DNA of 64,000 nt from Anaerobutyricum hallii (GCF_900209925.1 NZ_LT907978.1:2079001-2143000), one strand, 5' to 3'. Counted from the stretch's first letter, positions 10,385 through 20,245 are shown. Notes: generated by a model from the sequence alone, not told the origin. A program made the numbers and translations.

Positions 10385-11107
10385 ATAATCATAGATTGAA
10401 ATCTCGCCTGCCGGTGCGCAGGTATATGCTGCAGTAATAGTAAACTGTCCTCCACTTGCAAATAATCCGGCAAGGAGCAGACAGCCAAACTGAGCAAGTG
10501 TCATTGGATGAAAGTCAAATATAAGATATGGCAATGTCACTATACAGGAGAATGCGGAGAAAAAGAGGACGATAAACGGACCTTTCACACCGTTTGTTCC
10601 AAGGATTCGAACATACGTATATGCGATTCCTGCTCCCATTCCACCAAGAAGTCCAATAAAAGCCGGGAGTGCAGTTACTGAGGCAAAACCTGGTTTAATA
10701 ACAAATAAACTTCCGATAAAAGCGATACATACACAACTTGCCGCAAATGGATGTATTTTTTCTTTTAAAAGCAGAAATGAAAACAAAATGGCAAAGAACG
10801 GAGATAGTTTATTTAAAATAGATGCATCTGCAAGCATCAGATGATCGATCGCATAGTAATTACATAAAATACCAAGCGTACCACAGATTGAACGCATCAA
10901 CAGATTTTTAAGCTGTCCTTTTGGTATATGCACTGGTGTATGCGATTTTTTCAAAGCAATAAGCGCAAAAAATACTGCAACAAAATTACGGAAAAAGCTT
11001 TTCTCAATAGACGGCAGATCTCCGGCAAGCCGAACCATCATATTCATAAGTGCAAAGAAAAAAGCTGACGTAATAATCAAGATAATCCCTTTATTTTTCT
11101 GACTCAT
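10247..11107 (-). CDS. EamA/DMT-superfamily exporter
   Basis: Ten-helix drug/metabolite transporter of the inner membrane. The 286-aa product has two EamA repeats: residues 8-140 (ITSAFFFALMNMMVRLAG, then YYAIDHLMLADASIL) and 150-282 (TYVRILG, then YTCAPAGEISIYDYSQIIF). This is the normal length. Ribosome site GAGGAATTTGT. Substrate unknown; it is the only gene between the plus-strand small ORF and the polysaccharide deacetylase. Confidence 0.9.
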   Translation of the reverse strand: MSQKNKGIILIITSAFFFALMNMMVRLAGDLPSIEKSFFRNFVAVFFALIALKKSHTPVHIPKGQLKNLLMRSICGTLGILCNYYAIDHLMLADASILNKLSPFFAILFSFLLLKEKIHPFAASCVCIAFIGSLFVIKPGFASVTALPAFIGLLGGMGAGIAYTYVRILGTNGVKGPFIVLFFSAFSCIVTLPYLIFDFHPMTLAQFGCLLLAGLFASGGQFTITAAYTCAPAGEISIYDYSQIIFSTILGFLFLRQIPDLWSFVGYGIIIAASVAMFLFNNRKRA

Positions 11108-11179
11108 ACAAATTCCTCTTTCTATAATTAATTATAGTTAAAAATTCTAGTTAAAACTTTTTAATGCCGAACTTGAAAG

Positions 11180-11237
11180 AAGAAGCATAATTCATTAAAG
11201 TATTGATTTTATAACTTTAATAAATCATGCTTCTTTT
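11180..11237 (-). terminator. Hairpin terminator between the deacetylase and EamA genes
   Basis: Arms AAGAAGCAT.ATT.ATTAAAGT and its near complement (11180-11201 and 11214-11235) form a long stem, T-rich on both sides. It lies 50 nt past the deacetylase stop. Confidence 0.7.
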
Positions 11238-11285
11238 AAATAGTATCTACAGCAGTTTCGTCCTTACCTTTTGGCTGCAGGCATC

Positions 11286-12440
11286 TTACTCTGAAACAGC
11301 GGTAGTTCCTGTTGCTGCATCGGTAGAATCTGCAGGTGTTGTCTCTGTCACTGCCTGTGTTGTAGGATCTGTACGATAATGAACAGTTCCCGCATCAAGA
11401 GATTCTCCTCTTGCTTTATAGAGTTCAGGTACGGTTACTAACTGGAATCCCTGTGCGATCAAATCCGGAACAAATCGTTTTACTGCATCTACATTATATT
11501 CGTGGATGTCGTGAAGAAGTACAACATCTCCATCCTGTGCTTTCATCACTTCATTATAGGTCGCATCTGCATTCTTTGTTTTCCAGTCCTCTGTATCAAG
11601 GGACCAGTTCATACAGCAAAGGTTATATCCACCTACGGCAGATAATACTGTTTTGTTTACTGCTCCATAAGGAGGACGCATTAAGCTTGGCTTCACACCA
11701 ATGGCATCTTCAATCGCATTAACAGACTTGCTGATTTCACTGTCAAGTGTAGATGCGTCAAGACTTGTGAGAACTTTATGGCTGTACGTATGTGTTCCAA
11801 CTTCCATACCAAGATTATGTTCTCTCTGTACAGTTTCCGGATAATATCCCGCATTCTGTCCTAAACAGAAGAAAGTTGCCTTTGCATAGTTTTCTTCTAA
11901 AGTATCAAGCATTGGGGTTGTTGTATCCGGGTTAGGACCATCATCAAAAGTAATCGCTACCATTGGTTTACTTGGGTCGATTGCCGGATAAATTCTAAGA
12001 TCAAAAGATGCGCTTAACTTCGAACCATCTGTTGCTGTAGCAGTTACCTTCACTGTATTCTTACCTGCATTCTTGCCTGGTTTTAACACTCCATCTTTTG
12101 TAACTGTTACCATTCCATCTTTATCACAAGTCCACTTCAGCTTCGTATTTGTCGCATTCGATGGCTCATGCGTAATCTTTAACTGCATTGTCTCGCCAAC
12201 ACGAATCGTTGTTGCCGGTGCACTGACCTTTAAATCTGTCATCGGTACACTGTTATCCGCTTTTTCAGTTGATGCTTCTGTTGCTTTTCCTGAATCCATT
12301 CCTTTATTCCCTGCTTTGTTATCTGCTGAACCAGGAGAAAAAAGATTCCTTATAATAGCAAAAATACCACATAATAATATCACAACAACTACGATTGCTG
12401 CGATCATCTTAACGGCACCTGATTTCTTTTTTCTTTTCAT
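11286..12440 (-). CDS. Membrane-anchored polysaccharide deacetylase with Big_2 domain
   Basis: Extracytoplasmic carbohydrate esterase (NodB family), likely acting on peptidoglycan N-acetyl sugars. The 384-aa protein has an N-terminal membrane anchor (about 12-33), a Ser/Thr-rich linker, a bacterial Ig-like Big_2 domain (about 68-150, WTCDKDGMVTVTKDGVL) and a NodB domain with AITFDDGPNPD (catalytic Asp and metal Asp), HTYSHKVL, RPPYGAVN and LLHDIHEYN. The C-terminus is Thr/Ala-rich. The ATG at 12440 follows GGAGG; an upstream in-frame ATG at 12470 lacks one. Confidence 0.92.
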   Translation of the reverse strand: MKRKKKSGAVKMIAAIVVVVILLCGIFAIIRNLFSPGSADNKAGNKGMDSGKATEASTEKADNSVPMTDLKVSAPATTIRVGETMQLKITHEPSNATNTKLKWTCDKDGMVTVTKDGVLKPGKNAGKNTVKVTATATDGSKLSASFDLRIYPAIDPSKPMVAITFDDGPNPDTTTPMLDTLEENYAKATFFCLGQNAGYYPETVQREHNLGMEVGTHTYSHKVLTSLDASTLDSEISKSVNAIEDAIGVKPSLMRPPYGAVNKTVLSAVGGYNLCCMNWSLDTEDWKTKNADATYNEVMKAQDGDVVLLHDIHEYNVDAVKRFVPDLIAQGFQLVTVPELYKARGESLDAGTVHYRTDPTTQAVTETTPADSTDAATGTTAVSE

Positions 12441-12496
12441 GACTGCCTCCTGTAAAGTCTCTACTTTCATGTACTCTTAAAAATCTGTTACATCTA

Positions 12497-12530
12497 TTCA
12501 AGAATGTCTCGACATTCTTGCTGCGAGATA
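12497..12530. repeat. Dispersed palindromic intergenic repeat, copy 2 (family A)
   Basis: AAGAATGTC/GACATTCTT palindrome followed by GCTGCGAGATA, matching copy 1 (3071) and the inverted copy at 39981. Confidence 0.6.
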
Positions 12531-12580
12531 CGCGCTACCTGCAGAGTGAACGTCATCTCTCATCTGATATAAAATATAAA

Positions 12581-12609
12581 AGGCGAAAACCAAAGTATGA
12601 TTTCCGCCT
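12581..12609 (-). terminator. Terminator after efp
   Basis: Nine-base arms (12581-12589 and 12601-12609) with T-rich tail on the minus strand, 60 nt past the efp stop. Confidence 0.75.
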
Positions 12610-12668
12610 GCTTTTAACTTATTGCATAGTTTCAAAATGTCATAAAGATATTCTGAAATGAACAAAAA

Positions 12669-13226
12669 TTATACTCTGGATAAGTATTCTCCTGTTCTGG
12701 TATCAATCTTTAACTTATCGCCAAGATTTACAAATAAAGGTACGTATACAACTGCTCCTGTCTCAACTGTACAAGGCTTTGTTGCTCCTGTTGCTGTATT
12801 ACCTTTCTCACCTGGTTCACATTCTGTTACTTCTAACTCTGCAAACATTGGTGGTTCAACAGCAAAGATATCTCCGTTATGAGAAATCATCTTAACCATA
12901 TCATTCTCACGAACAAACTTAAGAGAGTCACCAATCATATCTTCGTTCAATGCGATCTGATCGAATGTCTCTACATCCATGAAGTAATATAAGTCACCAT
13001 CTGTGTATAAATACTGCATATCTGTACGCTCGATATGTGCCGGTGGGAACTTCTCTGTTGGACGGAATGTCTTCTCAACAACACCACCGTTCTTAATATT
13101 CTTCATCTTTGTTCTTACGAAAGCTGCACCCTTTCCTGGTTTTACATGCTGGAAATCTACGATCTGAAATACATTTCCCTCAAGTTCGATAGTTAAGCCA
13201 TTTTTAAAATCGCCTGCAGAAATCAT
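12669..13226 (-). CDS. efp: Translation elongation factor P
   Basis: Rescues ribosomes stalled at polyproline stretches. The 185-aa protein has the three-beta-barrel EF-P length, with the tip-loop lysine region [17 protein letters not shown] near residue 28-43, and the signature [21 protein letters not shown] in the C-terminal barrel. Ribosome site AAGGAGG. It follows the YqeG phosphatase gene by 62 nt. Confidence 0.98.
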   Translation of the reverse strand: MISAGDFKNGLTIELEGNVFQIVDFQHVKPGKGAAFVRTKMKNIKNGGVVEKTFRPTEKFPPAHIERTDMQYLYTDGDLYYFMDVETFDQIALNEDMIGDSLKFVRENDMVKMISHNGDIFAVEPPMFAELEVTECEPGEKGNTATGATKPCTVETGAVVYVPLFVNLGDKLKIDTRTGEYLSRV

Positions 13227-13288
13227 ATCTGAAAATCCTCCTTAATCACTAGTAAATCATTCATTAATCTATTCTATAATAAATACCT

Positions 13289-13804
13289 CTATTTTTCAAC
13301 ACTTTTTTTCCTTATGCTTCGGAAATAGAAAAACAGAACGATTCTTTCCAGATATCGTTTGAGAACGATCTGAATCTCTTCTTTTGGGTGGATCGGCTTA
13401 ACCATGATCGTGTAAAGACCGGCTCTCTTTGCCCCTAATACGTCTGTAAAAATCTGATCTCCTATAAACAGGGTATTTTCTTTTGTTGTTTTTATTTTAC
13501 GGATTCCTTCTTCATATCCTCCCGGCAGAGGTTTTCCTGCTTTAAAAATATAGTCAGAATCTACTTTATCGCAAAAACTTTTTACTCTCGGTTCTTTATT
13601 ATTCGATATAAGACAGGTTGTAAAACCTATCTGTTTTAATTCTTTAAACAAAGCAATCGCCCGCTCATCCGCAGGAGCTCCATGAGGAACTAAAGTGTTA
13701 TCAATATCGAACAATATTCCTCTGTATCCGTCCTTATATAACTTTTTAAAATCAATTGCATAAGTAGAATCCATATACTCATCCGGGTATAACATGTGCC
13801 GCAT
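13289..13804 (-). CDS. YqeG-family HAD IIIA phosphatase
   Basis: HAD-superfamily phosphatase; in Firmicutes YqeG acts, by family knowledge, on phosphatidylglycerophosphate or related substrates. Motifs: ILFDIDNTLVPHG (motif I, DxD-type, near residue 31), LISNNKEPRV (motif II), and FIGDQIFTDVLGAKRAG (motif III/IV). 171 aa is the usual length. The C-terminal 25 residues are basic and hydrophobic. Located between sigK and efp. Confidence 0.88.
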   Translation of the reverse strand: MRHMLYPDEYMDSTYAIDFKKLYKDGYRGILFDIDNTLVPHGAPADERAIALFKELKQIGFTTCLISNNKEPRVKSFCDKVDSDYIFKAGKPLPGGYEEGIRKIKTTKENTLFIGDQIFTDVLGAKRAGLYTIMVKPIHPKEEIQIVLKRYLERIVLFFYFRSIRKKSVEK

Positions 13805-13839
13805 ATATTTTCCTTTCTCATTCTTCGCATTTTCGTAAG

Positions 13840-14469
13840 TTACATATATTCTTCATAACTGTTTCTAAGCTTTTCTAACGCTTTTTTCTCAATACGGCTT
13901 ACATACGATCTGGAAATTCCCATCATTGCCGCTACTTCTTTTTGCGTGTGTGGTTTATTTCCACATAATCCATATCGTTTCAAAATAATCGTCCGTTCCC
14001 TGCTGTCTTCTAACAAAAAGACTTCCTGCTCAAGATGACTGAGATAATATTTGTGAAGATACTGATCCACCAACGCCGCCTCATCCGTAGAAATAATATC
14101 AAGAAGACTGATGTGGTTTCCTTCCTGATCGGTACCAATTGGTTCATATAAAGATACTTCTCTTAGAATCTTCTTTTCCTGGCGAAGCATCATCAAAAGC
14201 TCATTCTCTATACATCTGGCAGCATAGGTTACCAACCTTCCACCCTTATCCAGATCAAATGTATTTACTGCTTTGATCAATCCGATCGTGCCGATGGAAA
14301 TCAGATCATCCAGGTCTCGGTCTGGTGAGTTATATTTCTTTACAATATGGGCAACCAGCCTGAGATTATGCTCAATCAATTTCTCTTTCGCCTTCTCATC
14401 TCCGTTACGGTACATTTTAAGATAATATCTTTCTTCTTCCACCTTTAATGGCTTCTTAAATGACCGCAT
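13840..14469 (-). CDS. sigK: Sporulation sigma factor sigma-K
   Basis: Late mother-cell sigma factor. The 209-aa protein shows region 2 (LIEHNLRLVAHIVKKYN, DLDDLISIGTIGLIKAVNTF near 57-75) and region 4.2 HTH (HTQKEVAAMMGISRSYVSRIEKKA, about 178-201). It is intact, with no skin-type prophage interruption. The N-terminus is close to the mature start with only a short leader, so pro-sequence control appears minimal, as in other clostridia. Family relatives sigE and sigF are the alternatives; SigK fits best in length and in the ISLLDIIST segment. Confidence 0.88.
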   Translation of the reverse strand: MRSFKKPLKVEEERYYLKMYRNGDEKAKEKLIEHNLRLVAHIVKKYNSPDRDLDDLISIGTIGLIKAVNTFDLDKGGRLVTYAARCIENELLMMLRQEKKILREVSLYEPIGTDQEGNHISLLDIISTDEAALVDQYLHKYYLSHLEQEVFLLEDSRERTIILKRYGLCGNKPHTQKEVAAMMGISRSYVSRIEKKALEKLRNSYEEYM

Positions 14470-14527
14470 ACAACGCTCCGAAACCCGTTTTCCTTACATT
14501 ATATGCACGACAGGATGGACACTGTTC

Positions 14528-15751
14528 CTACTCTTTTCTTCGAAGCAGATACCCCTTCTCTAATGCTTCCCCAAAGTTGATCCAGATTTCCTGTTTTGGA
14601 TGTGGTGCAGATTCTACTGCATGACGATCTTCATCTTCCATACCAAGTACTTTGAGATCTCTGTTACTTCCGTCTGGAATCATCACTTCAATTGTTTCTC
14701 CTACAGAGAATTTATTTCTCTGGTAAATCTTGCACCAGCCATTCTCATCAACATCCTGCACGATTCCGATATACGTATACTCCTTAATATACGTATTTGC
14801 ATCATAAATCTGGGAATTCTCGTCTGTTTTTCCATAATAAAATCCTGTAGTAAACTGACGATACGTGCATTTTGCGATTTCTTTACGGTAATAATCCAAA
14901 TTCTTTTCAAATAATTCCGGAGAAGTCTTATAATCGTCGATTGCTCTTCGATACGTTCTTGTAACAGCCGCCACATAAAGTGCTGTCTTCATACGTCCTT
15001 CAATCTTCAGACTATCCACTCCAGCCTCAAGCAGATCCGGAATGTGTTCGATCATACAAAGATCTTTTGAATTAAAAATATAAGTACCTCTTTCATTCTC
15101 TTCCACCGGAAGATATTCACCCGGACGGCTTTCTTCCATAACATAATATTTCCAGCGGCATGGATGTGTGCATGCTCCCATGTTTGCATTTCTTCCGGTA
15201 AAATAGTTACTAAGCAGACATCTTCCAGAATGAGAAATACACATTGCTCCATGAACAAAGGCTTCGATTTCCATATTTTCCGGAATATTAGCACGAATCT
15301 CTGAAAGCTCTTTTAACGATAATTCGCGGGCTGCCACAACACGACTTGCTCCCTGTGCATACCAGAAATTATATGTTGCATAGTTTGTACTATTTGCCTG
15401 TGTACTGATATGTCTTTCAATATCCGGACATTCTTCTTTTGCTATCATAAACACGCCCGGGTCAGAAATGATCAATGCATCCGGTCCGACTTCCTTTAAT
15501 TCTCTAAAATACTCCCGTATTCCTTCTAAGTCTTCATTATGTGCCACAATATTAGCTGTAACGTATACTTTTACTCCATTTTCATGAGCAAACTTTATAC
15601 CTGCTTCCATATCTTCTCTTGAAAAGTTACGGGCTTTTGCACGAAGACCGTACATTTCTCCACCAATATATACTGCATCCGCGCCGTAAAGTACTGCTGT
15701 CTTTAATACTTCTAAACTACTTGCCGGTATAAGTAATTCTGTATTTCTCAT
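14528..15751 (-). CDS. U32-family peptidase-like protein (TrhP/YrrO type)
   Basis: Member of the U32 family; in bacteria related proteins support 5-hydroxyuridine formation in tRNA. The 407-aa product has an N-terminal TIM-barrel-like start LLIPASSLEVLKTAVLYGADAVY, the family signature EAFVHGAMCISHSGRCLLS (about 168-186) with cysteines including CTHPCRW that may bind a cluster, and SLKIEGRMKTALYVAAVTRTYRRAID. It lies in the conserved sigK-U32-trmR cluster. Confidence 0.92.
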   Translation of the reverse strand: MRNTELLIPASSLEVLKTAVLYGADAVYIGGEMYGLRAKARNFSREDMEAGIKFAHENGVKVYVTANIVAHNEDLEGIREYFRELKEVGPDALIISDPGVFMIAKEECPDIERHISTQANSTNYATYNFWYAQGASRVVAARELSLKELSEIRANIPENMEIEAFVHGAMCISHSGRCLLSNYFTGRNANMGACTHPCRWKYYVMEESRPGEYLPVEENERGTYIFNSKDLCMIEHIPDLLEAGVDSLKIEGRMKTALYVAAVTRTYRRAIDDYKTSPELFEKNLDYYRKEIAKCTYRQFTTGFYYGKTDENSQIYDANTYIKEYTYIGIVQDVDENGWCKIYQRNKFSVGETIEVMIPDGSNRDLKVLGMEDEDRHAVESAPHPKQEIWINFGEALEKGYLLRRKE

Positions 15752-15851
15752 TATATCCCTTTCTTTCTGTTCTGCTTATAGACGATCATTATGGTATCGC
15801 CTGTATTATCATTTTTATTGATTATCTTTATTTTAATTTTCTTTTTTAATT

Positions 15852-16502
15852 TTAATCTTCTTTTTTAACACTGATTGCCATGCCATCTCCGGTTTCAAGA
15901 ATAACGGTATCGATTGCTTCATCATGGGTCAGTGCATATAAATACTCTCTCATTCGATTATGAATCGTGTGATTCCGTCGTTTAATACCATAACGGGACT
16001 CAAAAATGTCTCCGTCCTGAAGCACGTTATCTGACACTAGGATTCCTCCCGGAGCTAAAAGCCTCATCACTTCCGGCATAAAATGAATGTATTGTCCCTT
16101 TGCCGCATCCATGAAAATAAAGTCCCAGCTTCCGGACAATTCTTTTAAAACTTCTGCCGCATCTCCTGCAATTAACGTAATCTTATCTTCCATTCCTGCA
16201 AGAGCGATGTTTGCCTTCGCCCGTTCAATACGTGGCGGATAATTCTCTATTGTTGTTATGTGTGTATTTTTTCCGGTATTTTCACCCATAAAAACCGAAG
16301 AAAATCCTATGGCAGCACCTACCTCAAGAATTCTCTCCGGTTTTTTAATTTGCAGTAGTATTCGAAGAAGCTCGCCTGTCTCTTTACGGATAATCGGCAC
16401 ATCATCCCTGACTGCCTCTTTCTCAATCATATGCAAAGCCTCAGACCCTCTGTCTACTCCAAAGGAACGAATGAAATCCAGAACTCTCTCTTCTGTGATC
16501 AC
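15852..16502 (-). CDS. trmR: tRNA 5-hydroxyuridine O-methyltransferase
   Basis: SAM-dependent methyltransferase of the YrrM family that methylates hydroxyuridine in the tRNA wobble position. The 216-aa protein has motif I ILEVGAAIGFSSVFMGE (about 57-73), the metal/SAM residues in DFIFMDAAKGQY and VSDNVLQDGD. It overlaps the upstream mltG-like gene by 4 nt (ATGA) and sits next to the U32 gene that would create its substrate, which supports the assignment. Confidence 0.9.
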   Translation of the reverse strand: MITEERVLDFIRSFGVDRGSEALHMIEKEAVRDDVPIIRKETGELLRILLQIKKPERILEVGAAIGFSSVFMGENTGKNTHITTIENYPPRIERAKANIALAGMEDKITLIAGDAAEVLKELSGSWDFIFMDAAKGQYIHFMPEVMRLLAPGGILVSDNVLQDGDIFESRYGIKRRNHTIHNRMREYLYALTHDEAIDTVILETGDGMAISVKKED

Positions 16503-16864
16503 TGTAGCTTTTCCTCCTCATGGGTTAACTGTTTTAATATATCTGACGGCTTCGTGGAAGAAGAAACCCGATATTCTCCCGGACGGATATTCTCATATCC
16601 GTTCATACATCGAAGAGATATGGCAAACAGATATGCATTATCTACGATTCCCTGTTCTGCCAGATCCTTAGAGATATCCAGAAGGGATTCCTTCTCCTCC
16701 ACAACCAGTACAGTCTCTCTTGCTTCCTGTGGCTTGTTCTTTGCCTTGTCTTCAAAAATAGCACGACCAAACCCACTCATTCGCACAAAGAGCAGAACAA
16801 AAAGAAGCAGAATAAAAATATATGCTAATGTCTTTATAATGATGTGCATTACTCTTTCCAACAT
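16499..16864 (-). CDS. Short MltG/YceG-like membrane protein
   Basis: A 121-aa protein with one N-terminal membrane helix (about 8-27) and an extracytoplasmic segment resembling the LysM-like front of endolytic transglycosylase MltG (KESLLDISKDLAEQGIVDNAYLF, then ENIRPGEYRVSSSTKPSDIL). The catalytic YceG domain is absent, so it cannot be a full transglycosylase. The cluster position matches yrrL/mltG in Bacillus. No frameshift is seen, so the short form looks natural. Confidence 0.75.
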   Translation of the reverse strand: MLERVMHIIIKTLAYIFILLLFVLLFVRMSGFGRAIFEDKAKNKPQEARETVLVVEEKESLLDISKDLAEQGIVDNAYLFAISLRCMNGYENIRPGEYRVSSSTKPSDILKQLTHEEEKLQ

Positions 16865-16986
16865 GATTCTTTCTCCTTATTCTTGCTCCTTTTATTCTTA
16901 ATATATCTCAGAAACATATCCCGGAATCCTATGTGCCTGATTTTATAAAGCGCATAAGTAGACTTCCCGTATTCATCTGTCTTTTA

Positions 16987-17376
16987 TTAAACTTCATCCA
17001 TATAGGACAGATCCAGCTTGATATCCTCTGCGATACCATCATATACAATTCGCATCAGCTTGCACATCCGCTGTTCTGCGGAAAGGAAATCTACCACCAC
17101 TGGTTCTGTCAGCACATCCTTATATTCCGAATGAAGCGACTCCATTCTTTCAAAGTACTGTTCCTGTTCTCTTTCCAGCTGTAAATGCAGGCTTTTTCCA
17201 CGAAATTCTTTAAACTTATGATACAGCTCTTCCTGTGCTTTCAGAACTGCCAAATCCTTTTGATAACACTTGTAATCTTCTGTATGGCAGATCATATTCG
17301 TCAGCTGCTTCGTACTCTGACAAATATCTTCTGTATCAGGAAAGAACGGTATTGATAACTTTCCTTCATTCATCAT
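16987..17376 (-). CDS. YlbF/YmcA-family regulator
   Basis: Small helical protein of the YlbF/YmcA family (Com_YlbF). By family knowledge these form a complex influencing RNase Y, biofilm and sporulation. The 129-aa protein has the typical long helices (YQKDLAVLKAQEELYHKFKEFR and the central LQLEREQEQYFERMESLH) and a C-terminal segment. It begins 3 nt after the RNase J stop, which fits a role in RNA turnover. Confidence 0.75.
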   Translation of the reverse strand: MMNEGKLSIPFFPDTEDICQSTKQLTNMICHTEDYKCYQKDLAVLKAQEELYHKFKEFRGKSLHLQLEREQEQYFERMESLHSEYKDVLTEPVVVDFLSAEQRMCKLMRIVYDGIAEDIKLDLSYMDEV

Positions 17377-17379
17377 GTT

Positions 17380-19044
17380 CTACACTTCCATAATGATCGG
17401 AAGAATCATCGGACTTCTCTTCATCTTCTTCCATATATAATCTCCGAGATCGTCGCGGATAGCGCCCTTAATGCGGCCCCAGTCTGTAATCTTCTTCGCA
17501 TTGCAATGCTCTAACGTATTCGTAACAACACTCTTTGCCTCTTCCATGAGCTTCTCGCTCTCTCTTACATAAACAAAGCCTCTTGAAACGATATCAGGTC
17601 CCGCTAAAAGCACTCCATTATAACGGTCAAGTGTAACTACTACGATAAATAATCCGTTCTGTGACAAATGCTGACGATCACGAAGAACGATATTACCGAC
17701 ATCTCCAACACCGAGACCGTCTACTAAGATTCCCTGTGCCGGTACATGACCGGTTACCTTCGCCTGCTCTTTAGAAATGGTCAGTACATCACCGGACTGC
17801 AGAATCATAACATTCTCTTTTGGAATTCCCATCTCAACCGCAAGATCTTTATGTCTCTTCAAATGACGATACTCCCCATGTACCGGGATAGCATACTGTG
17901 GCTTTGTCAACGTGTAGATAAGCTTAATCTCTTCCTGACAGGCATGTCCGGAAACGTGTGTATCCTGGAAGATAACACTCGCTCCCTTCTTGGCAAGCTC
18001 ATTCATTACTTTTGATACTGCCTTTTCATTACCAGGAATCGGATGAGAACTGAAAATGATCACATCACCCGGCTTAATAGAAACCTTGCGGTGTGTGGAA
18101 GCTGCCATACGGCTTAATGCTGCCATTGTCTCTCCCTGACTTCCTGTTGTGATAAGCACGAGCTGCTCATCCACGTAATTCTTCATCTGTTCTATGTCAA
18201 TCAGCGTATTATCTGGAATCTTAATATAGCCAAGCTCTGCCGCCGTAGAAATTGTGCTGACCATACTTCTTCCTTCGATTACTACTTTCTTTCCACAACT
18301 ATATGCACAGTCTATGATCTGCTGTACACGATCTACATTGGAAGCGAAAGTTGCCACGATAATACGATGATCCTTATTCTCATCAAAAAGATGGCGAAGC
18401 GTTCGCCCAACGGTTCTTTCTGAAGGAGTATATCCTTCTCTCTCAACGTTTGTACTCTCGCACATCAGTGCAAGAACACCTTTCTTTCCAAGTTCCGCAA
18501 AACGTCCCAGATCGATTGCATCTCCGAATACCGGTGTGTAATCAATCTTAAAGTCACCGGTGTGTACGATAATTCCTGCCGGTGTATAGATAGCAAGAGC
18601 TGCCGCATCACTGATACTGTGGTTCGTTTTGATAAATTCTATACGAAATCTTCCCAGATTAATAGACTGGCCATGTTTAATGACCTTTCTTCTGGTTGTT
18701 CTTAAAAGATTATGCTCTTTTAACTTATTCTCAATAAGTCCCATTGTAAGCTTTGTCGCATAAATAGGCATATTCAGTTCTTTAAGAGCATAGGGAATCG
18801 CACCGATATGATCTTCGTGTCCATGGGTAATTACAAGTCCCTTTACCTTAGATGCATTCTCTTTCAAATAGGTAATATCTGGTATAACTAAATCGATTCC
18901 CAACATCTCATCGTCCGGAAAAGCCAGACCACAGTCTACTACAATAATACTGTCTTCATACTCAAACGCAGTAATATTCATACCGATCTGCTCTAATCCG
19001 CCGAGAGGTATTATCTTTACTGATTGATTTCCTGTTGTTTTCAA
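17380..19044 (-). CDS. rnj: Ribonuclease J
   Basis: Metallo-beta-lactamase endo/5'-3' exoribonuclease. The 554-aa protein shows HGHEDHIGAIPY (metal motif, about 74-85), HTGDFKIDYTP, the beta-CASP region with IIVATFASNVDRVQQII, IIFSSHPIPGNEKAV, SGHACQEEI and PVHGEYRHLKRH. The start is a TTG at 19044 with GGAGGTTATAAT upstream. Normal length for RNase J1/J2. Confidence 0.96.
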   Translation of the reverse strand: MKTTGNQSVKIIPLGGLEQIGMNITAFEYEDSIIVVDCGLAFPDDEMLGIDLVIPDITYLKENASKVKGLVITHGHEDHIGAIPYALKELNMPIYATKLTMGLIENKLKEHNLLRTTRRKVIKHGQSINLGRFRIEFIKTNHSISDAAALAIYTPAGIIVHTGDFKIDYTPVFGDAIDLGRFAELGKKGVLALMCESTNVEREGYTPSERTVGRTLRHLFDENKDHRIIVATFASNVDRVQQIIDCAYSCGKKVVIEGRSMVSTISTAAELGYIKIPDNTLIDIEQMKNYVDEQLVLITTGSQGETMAALSRMAASTHRKVSIKPGDVIIFSSHPIPGNEKAVSKVMNELAKKGASVIFQDTHVSGHACQEEIKLIYTLTKPQYAIPVHGEYRHLKRHKDLAVEMGIPKENVMILQSGDVLTISKEQAKVTGHVPAQGILVDGLGVGDVGNIVLRDRQHLSQNGLFIVVVTLDRYNGVLLAGPDIVSRGFVYVRESEKLMEEAKSVVTNTLEHCNAKKITDWGRIKGAIRDDLGDYIWKKMKRSPMILPIIMEV

Positions 19045-19166
19045 ATTATAACCTCCGTTCTACTATTCACTTGTCCATAGCAGAAAGTACGGCTGCATAG
19101 AATAAAACGGACAATCCCTTTCTGCAAAAGTATCCGCCGTTTTATCCTCACACAAACGTCTGCCTG

Positions 19167-19454
19167 CTACTCTACTTCAAAATCAGTATCCTCCATCAGC
19201 TGTTCAAATACTTTTGATACTGATATCAGTTCCTCCTCATCTTCAACCATCTCATAGGCTGCCATTTCTTCTTCGTCCTCTGAGCCAGCGGCTCCCTTCA
19301 TAATATAGACAACAACATCCTCTTCTTCCGGATCTGCACTTCCGTCTTCTACTAACAGATAGTGAAACCCATTAAGGGTTGTCTGTTCAAGGACATAGAA
19401 TTCCACTTCTTCTCCGTCTTCGGTCACAAATGGAATGCTTGCATAATCATTCAT
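19167..19454 (-). CDS. DUF1292 protein (YrzB family)
   Basis: A 95-aa strongly acidic protein with the DUF1292 pattern (FVTEDGEEVEFYVLEQTTLNG, HYLLVEDG, then an Asp/Glu-rich C-terminus). In Bacillus it also lies beside ruvX and ireB. Function unknown. Confidence 0.88.
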   Translation of the reverse strand: MNDYASIPFVTEDGEEVEFYVLEQTTLNGFHYLLVEDGSADPEEEDVVVYIMKGAAGSEDEEEMAAYEMVEDEEELISVSKVFEQLMEDTDFEVE

Positions 19455-19493
19455 AAAAAACCTCTTTCTTCCGTACTTACATCCGTTCTTTGC

Positions 19494-19931
19494 TTACTTT
19501 TCCGGAATTGGATATGCATCCATATAACTTTGCAGGATCAGAGTTGCCGCCATCCAGTCAATACGTTCTTTCCTGTTCTCACGACGCACTCCGCCCTCCT
19601 GTAAAATTCTTTCAGACTCCATCGTAGTCAGTCTTTCATCCCATAAGACTACTTCCAATCCGGTTCTTCGCTGCAGCATCTCCTGAAACTCTTTCGTTTC
19701 TTCTGCTCTTTCTCCTAGCGTATTATTCATATTCTTTGGCAATCCAAGCACAATTCTGCTCACTTCGTATTCTTCTGCTAATGCTTCGATTCTTGCCAGG
19801 GTCTGGCGCAGCTTCTTGTTCGACTTTCTTGTGATCGTCTCCACTCCCTGCGCAGTAATACCCAAAGCATCACTGACTGCCACGCCTACTGTCTTTGTCC
19901 CGTAATCAAGACCCATCCATCTTTCTTTCAT
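19494..19931 (-). CDS. ruvX: Putative pre-16S rRNA nuclease / Holliday junction resolvase (YqgF)
   Basis: RNase H-fold nuclease linked to 16S rRNA 5' processing. The 145-aa protein has the catalytic Asp in [16 protein letters not shown], the middle [17 protein letters not shown], and [16 protein letters not shown] with the conserved DE, followed by the terminal Asp in RIDWMAA. Its start is 3 nt after the ireB stop. Confidence 0.95.
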   Translation of the reverse strand: MKERWMGLDYGTKTVGVAVSDALGITAQGVETITRKSNKKLRQTLARIEALAEEYEVSRIVLGLPKNMNNTLGERAEETKEFQEMLQRRTGLEVVLWDERLTTMESERILQEGGVRRENRKERIDWMAATLILQSYMDAYPIPEK

Positions 19932-19933
19932 AA

Positions 19934-20191
19934 TTACTTCAACTGAGTATCAATATAATTTTCGAATAAAACTTCAAGAATCTCATCACGCTCCACCTTC
20001 ATAATCAGGCTTCTTGCATTCTTATGACTGGTAATATAAGTCGGATCTCCAGACATAATATAACCTACGATCTGATTCACAGGATTATATCCTTTTTCCG
20101 TTAATGCTTCGTACACATCTTTCAAAATAGATGCCACATCGTATTCCTGTTCTTTAACCACATGAAAAAACTGTGTATTATTTCTACCCAT
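19934..20191 (-). CDS. ireB: IreB-family regulatory phosphoprotein
   Basis: Small cytosolic protein (85 aa) of the former DUF965 family. In enterococci IreB is phosphorylated by the kinase IreK and affects cephalosporin resistance. Motifs: the N-terminal region ahead of [35 protein letters not shown]. Gene order ireB-ruvX-DUF1292 is the standard Firmicutes set. Confidence 0.93.
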   Translation of the reverse strand: MGRNNTQFFHVVKEQEYDVASILKDVYEALTEKGYNPVNQIVGYIMSGDPTYITSHKNARSLIMKVERDEILEVLFENYIDTQLK

Positions 20192-20245
20192 GTCTACCTC
20201 CTTCTAGCAGATTTACAATCAATAAATATTTTACTATGAGTGACA

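Noticed and set aside
13840-14469. Possible skin-type interruption of sigK
   Set aside because: Regions 2 and 4 are in one continuous frame.
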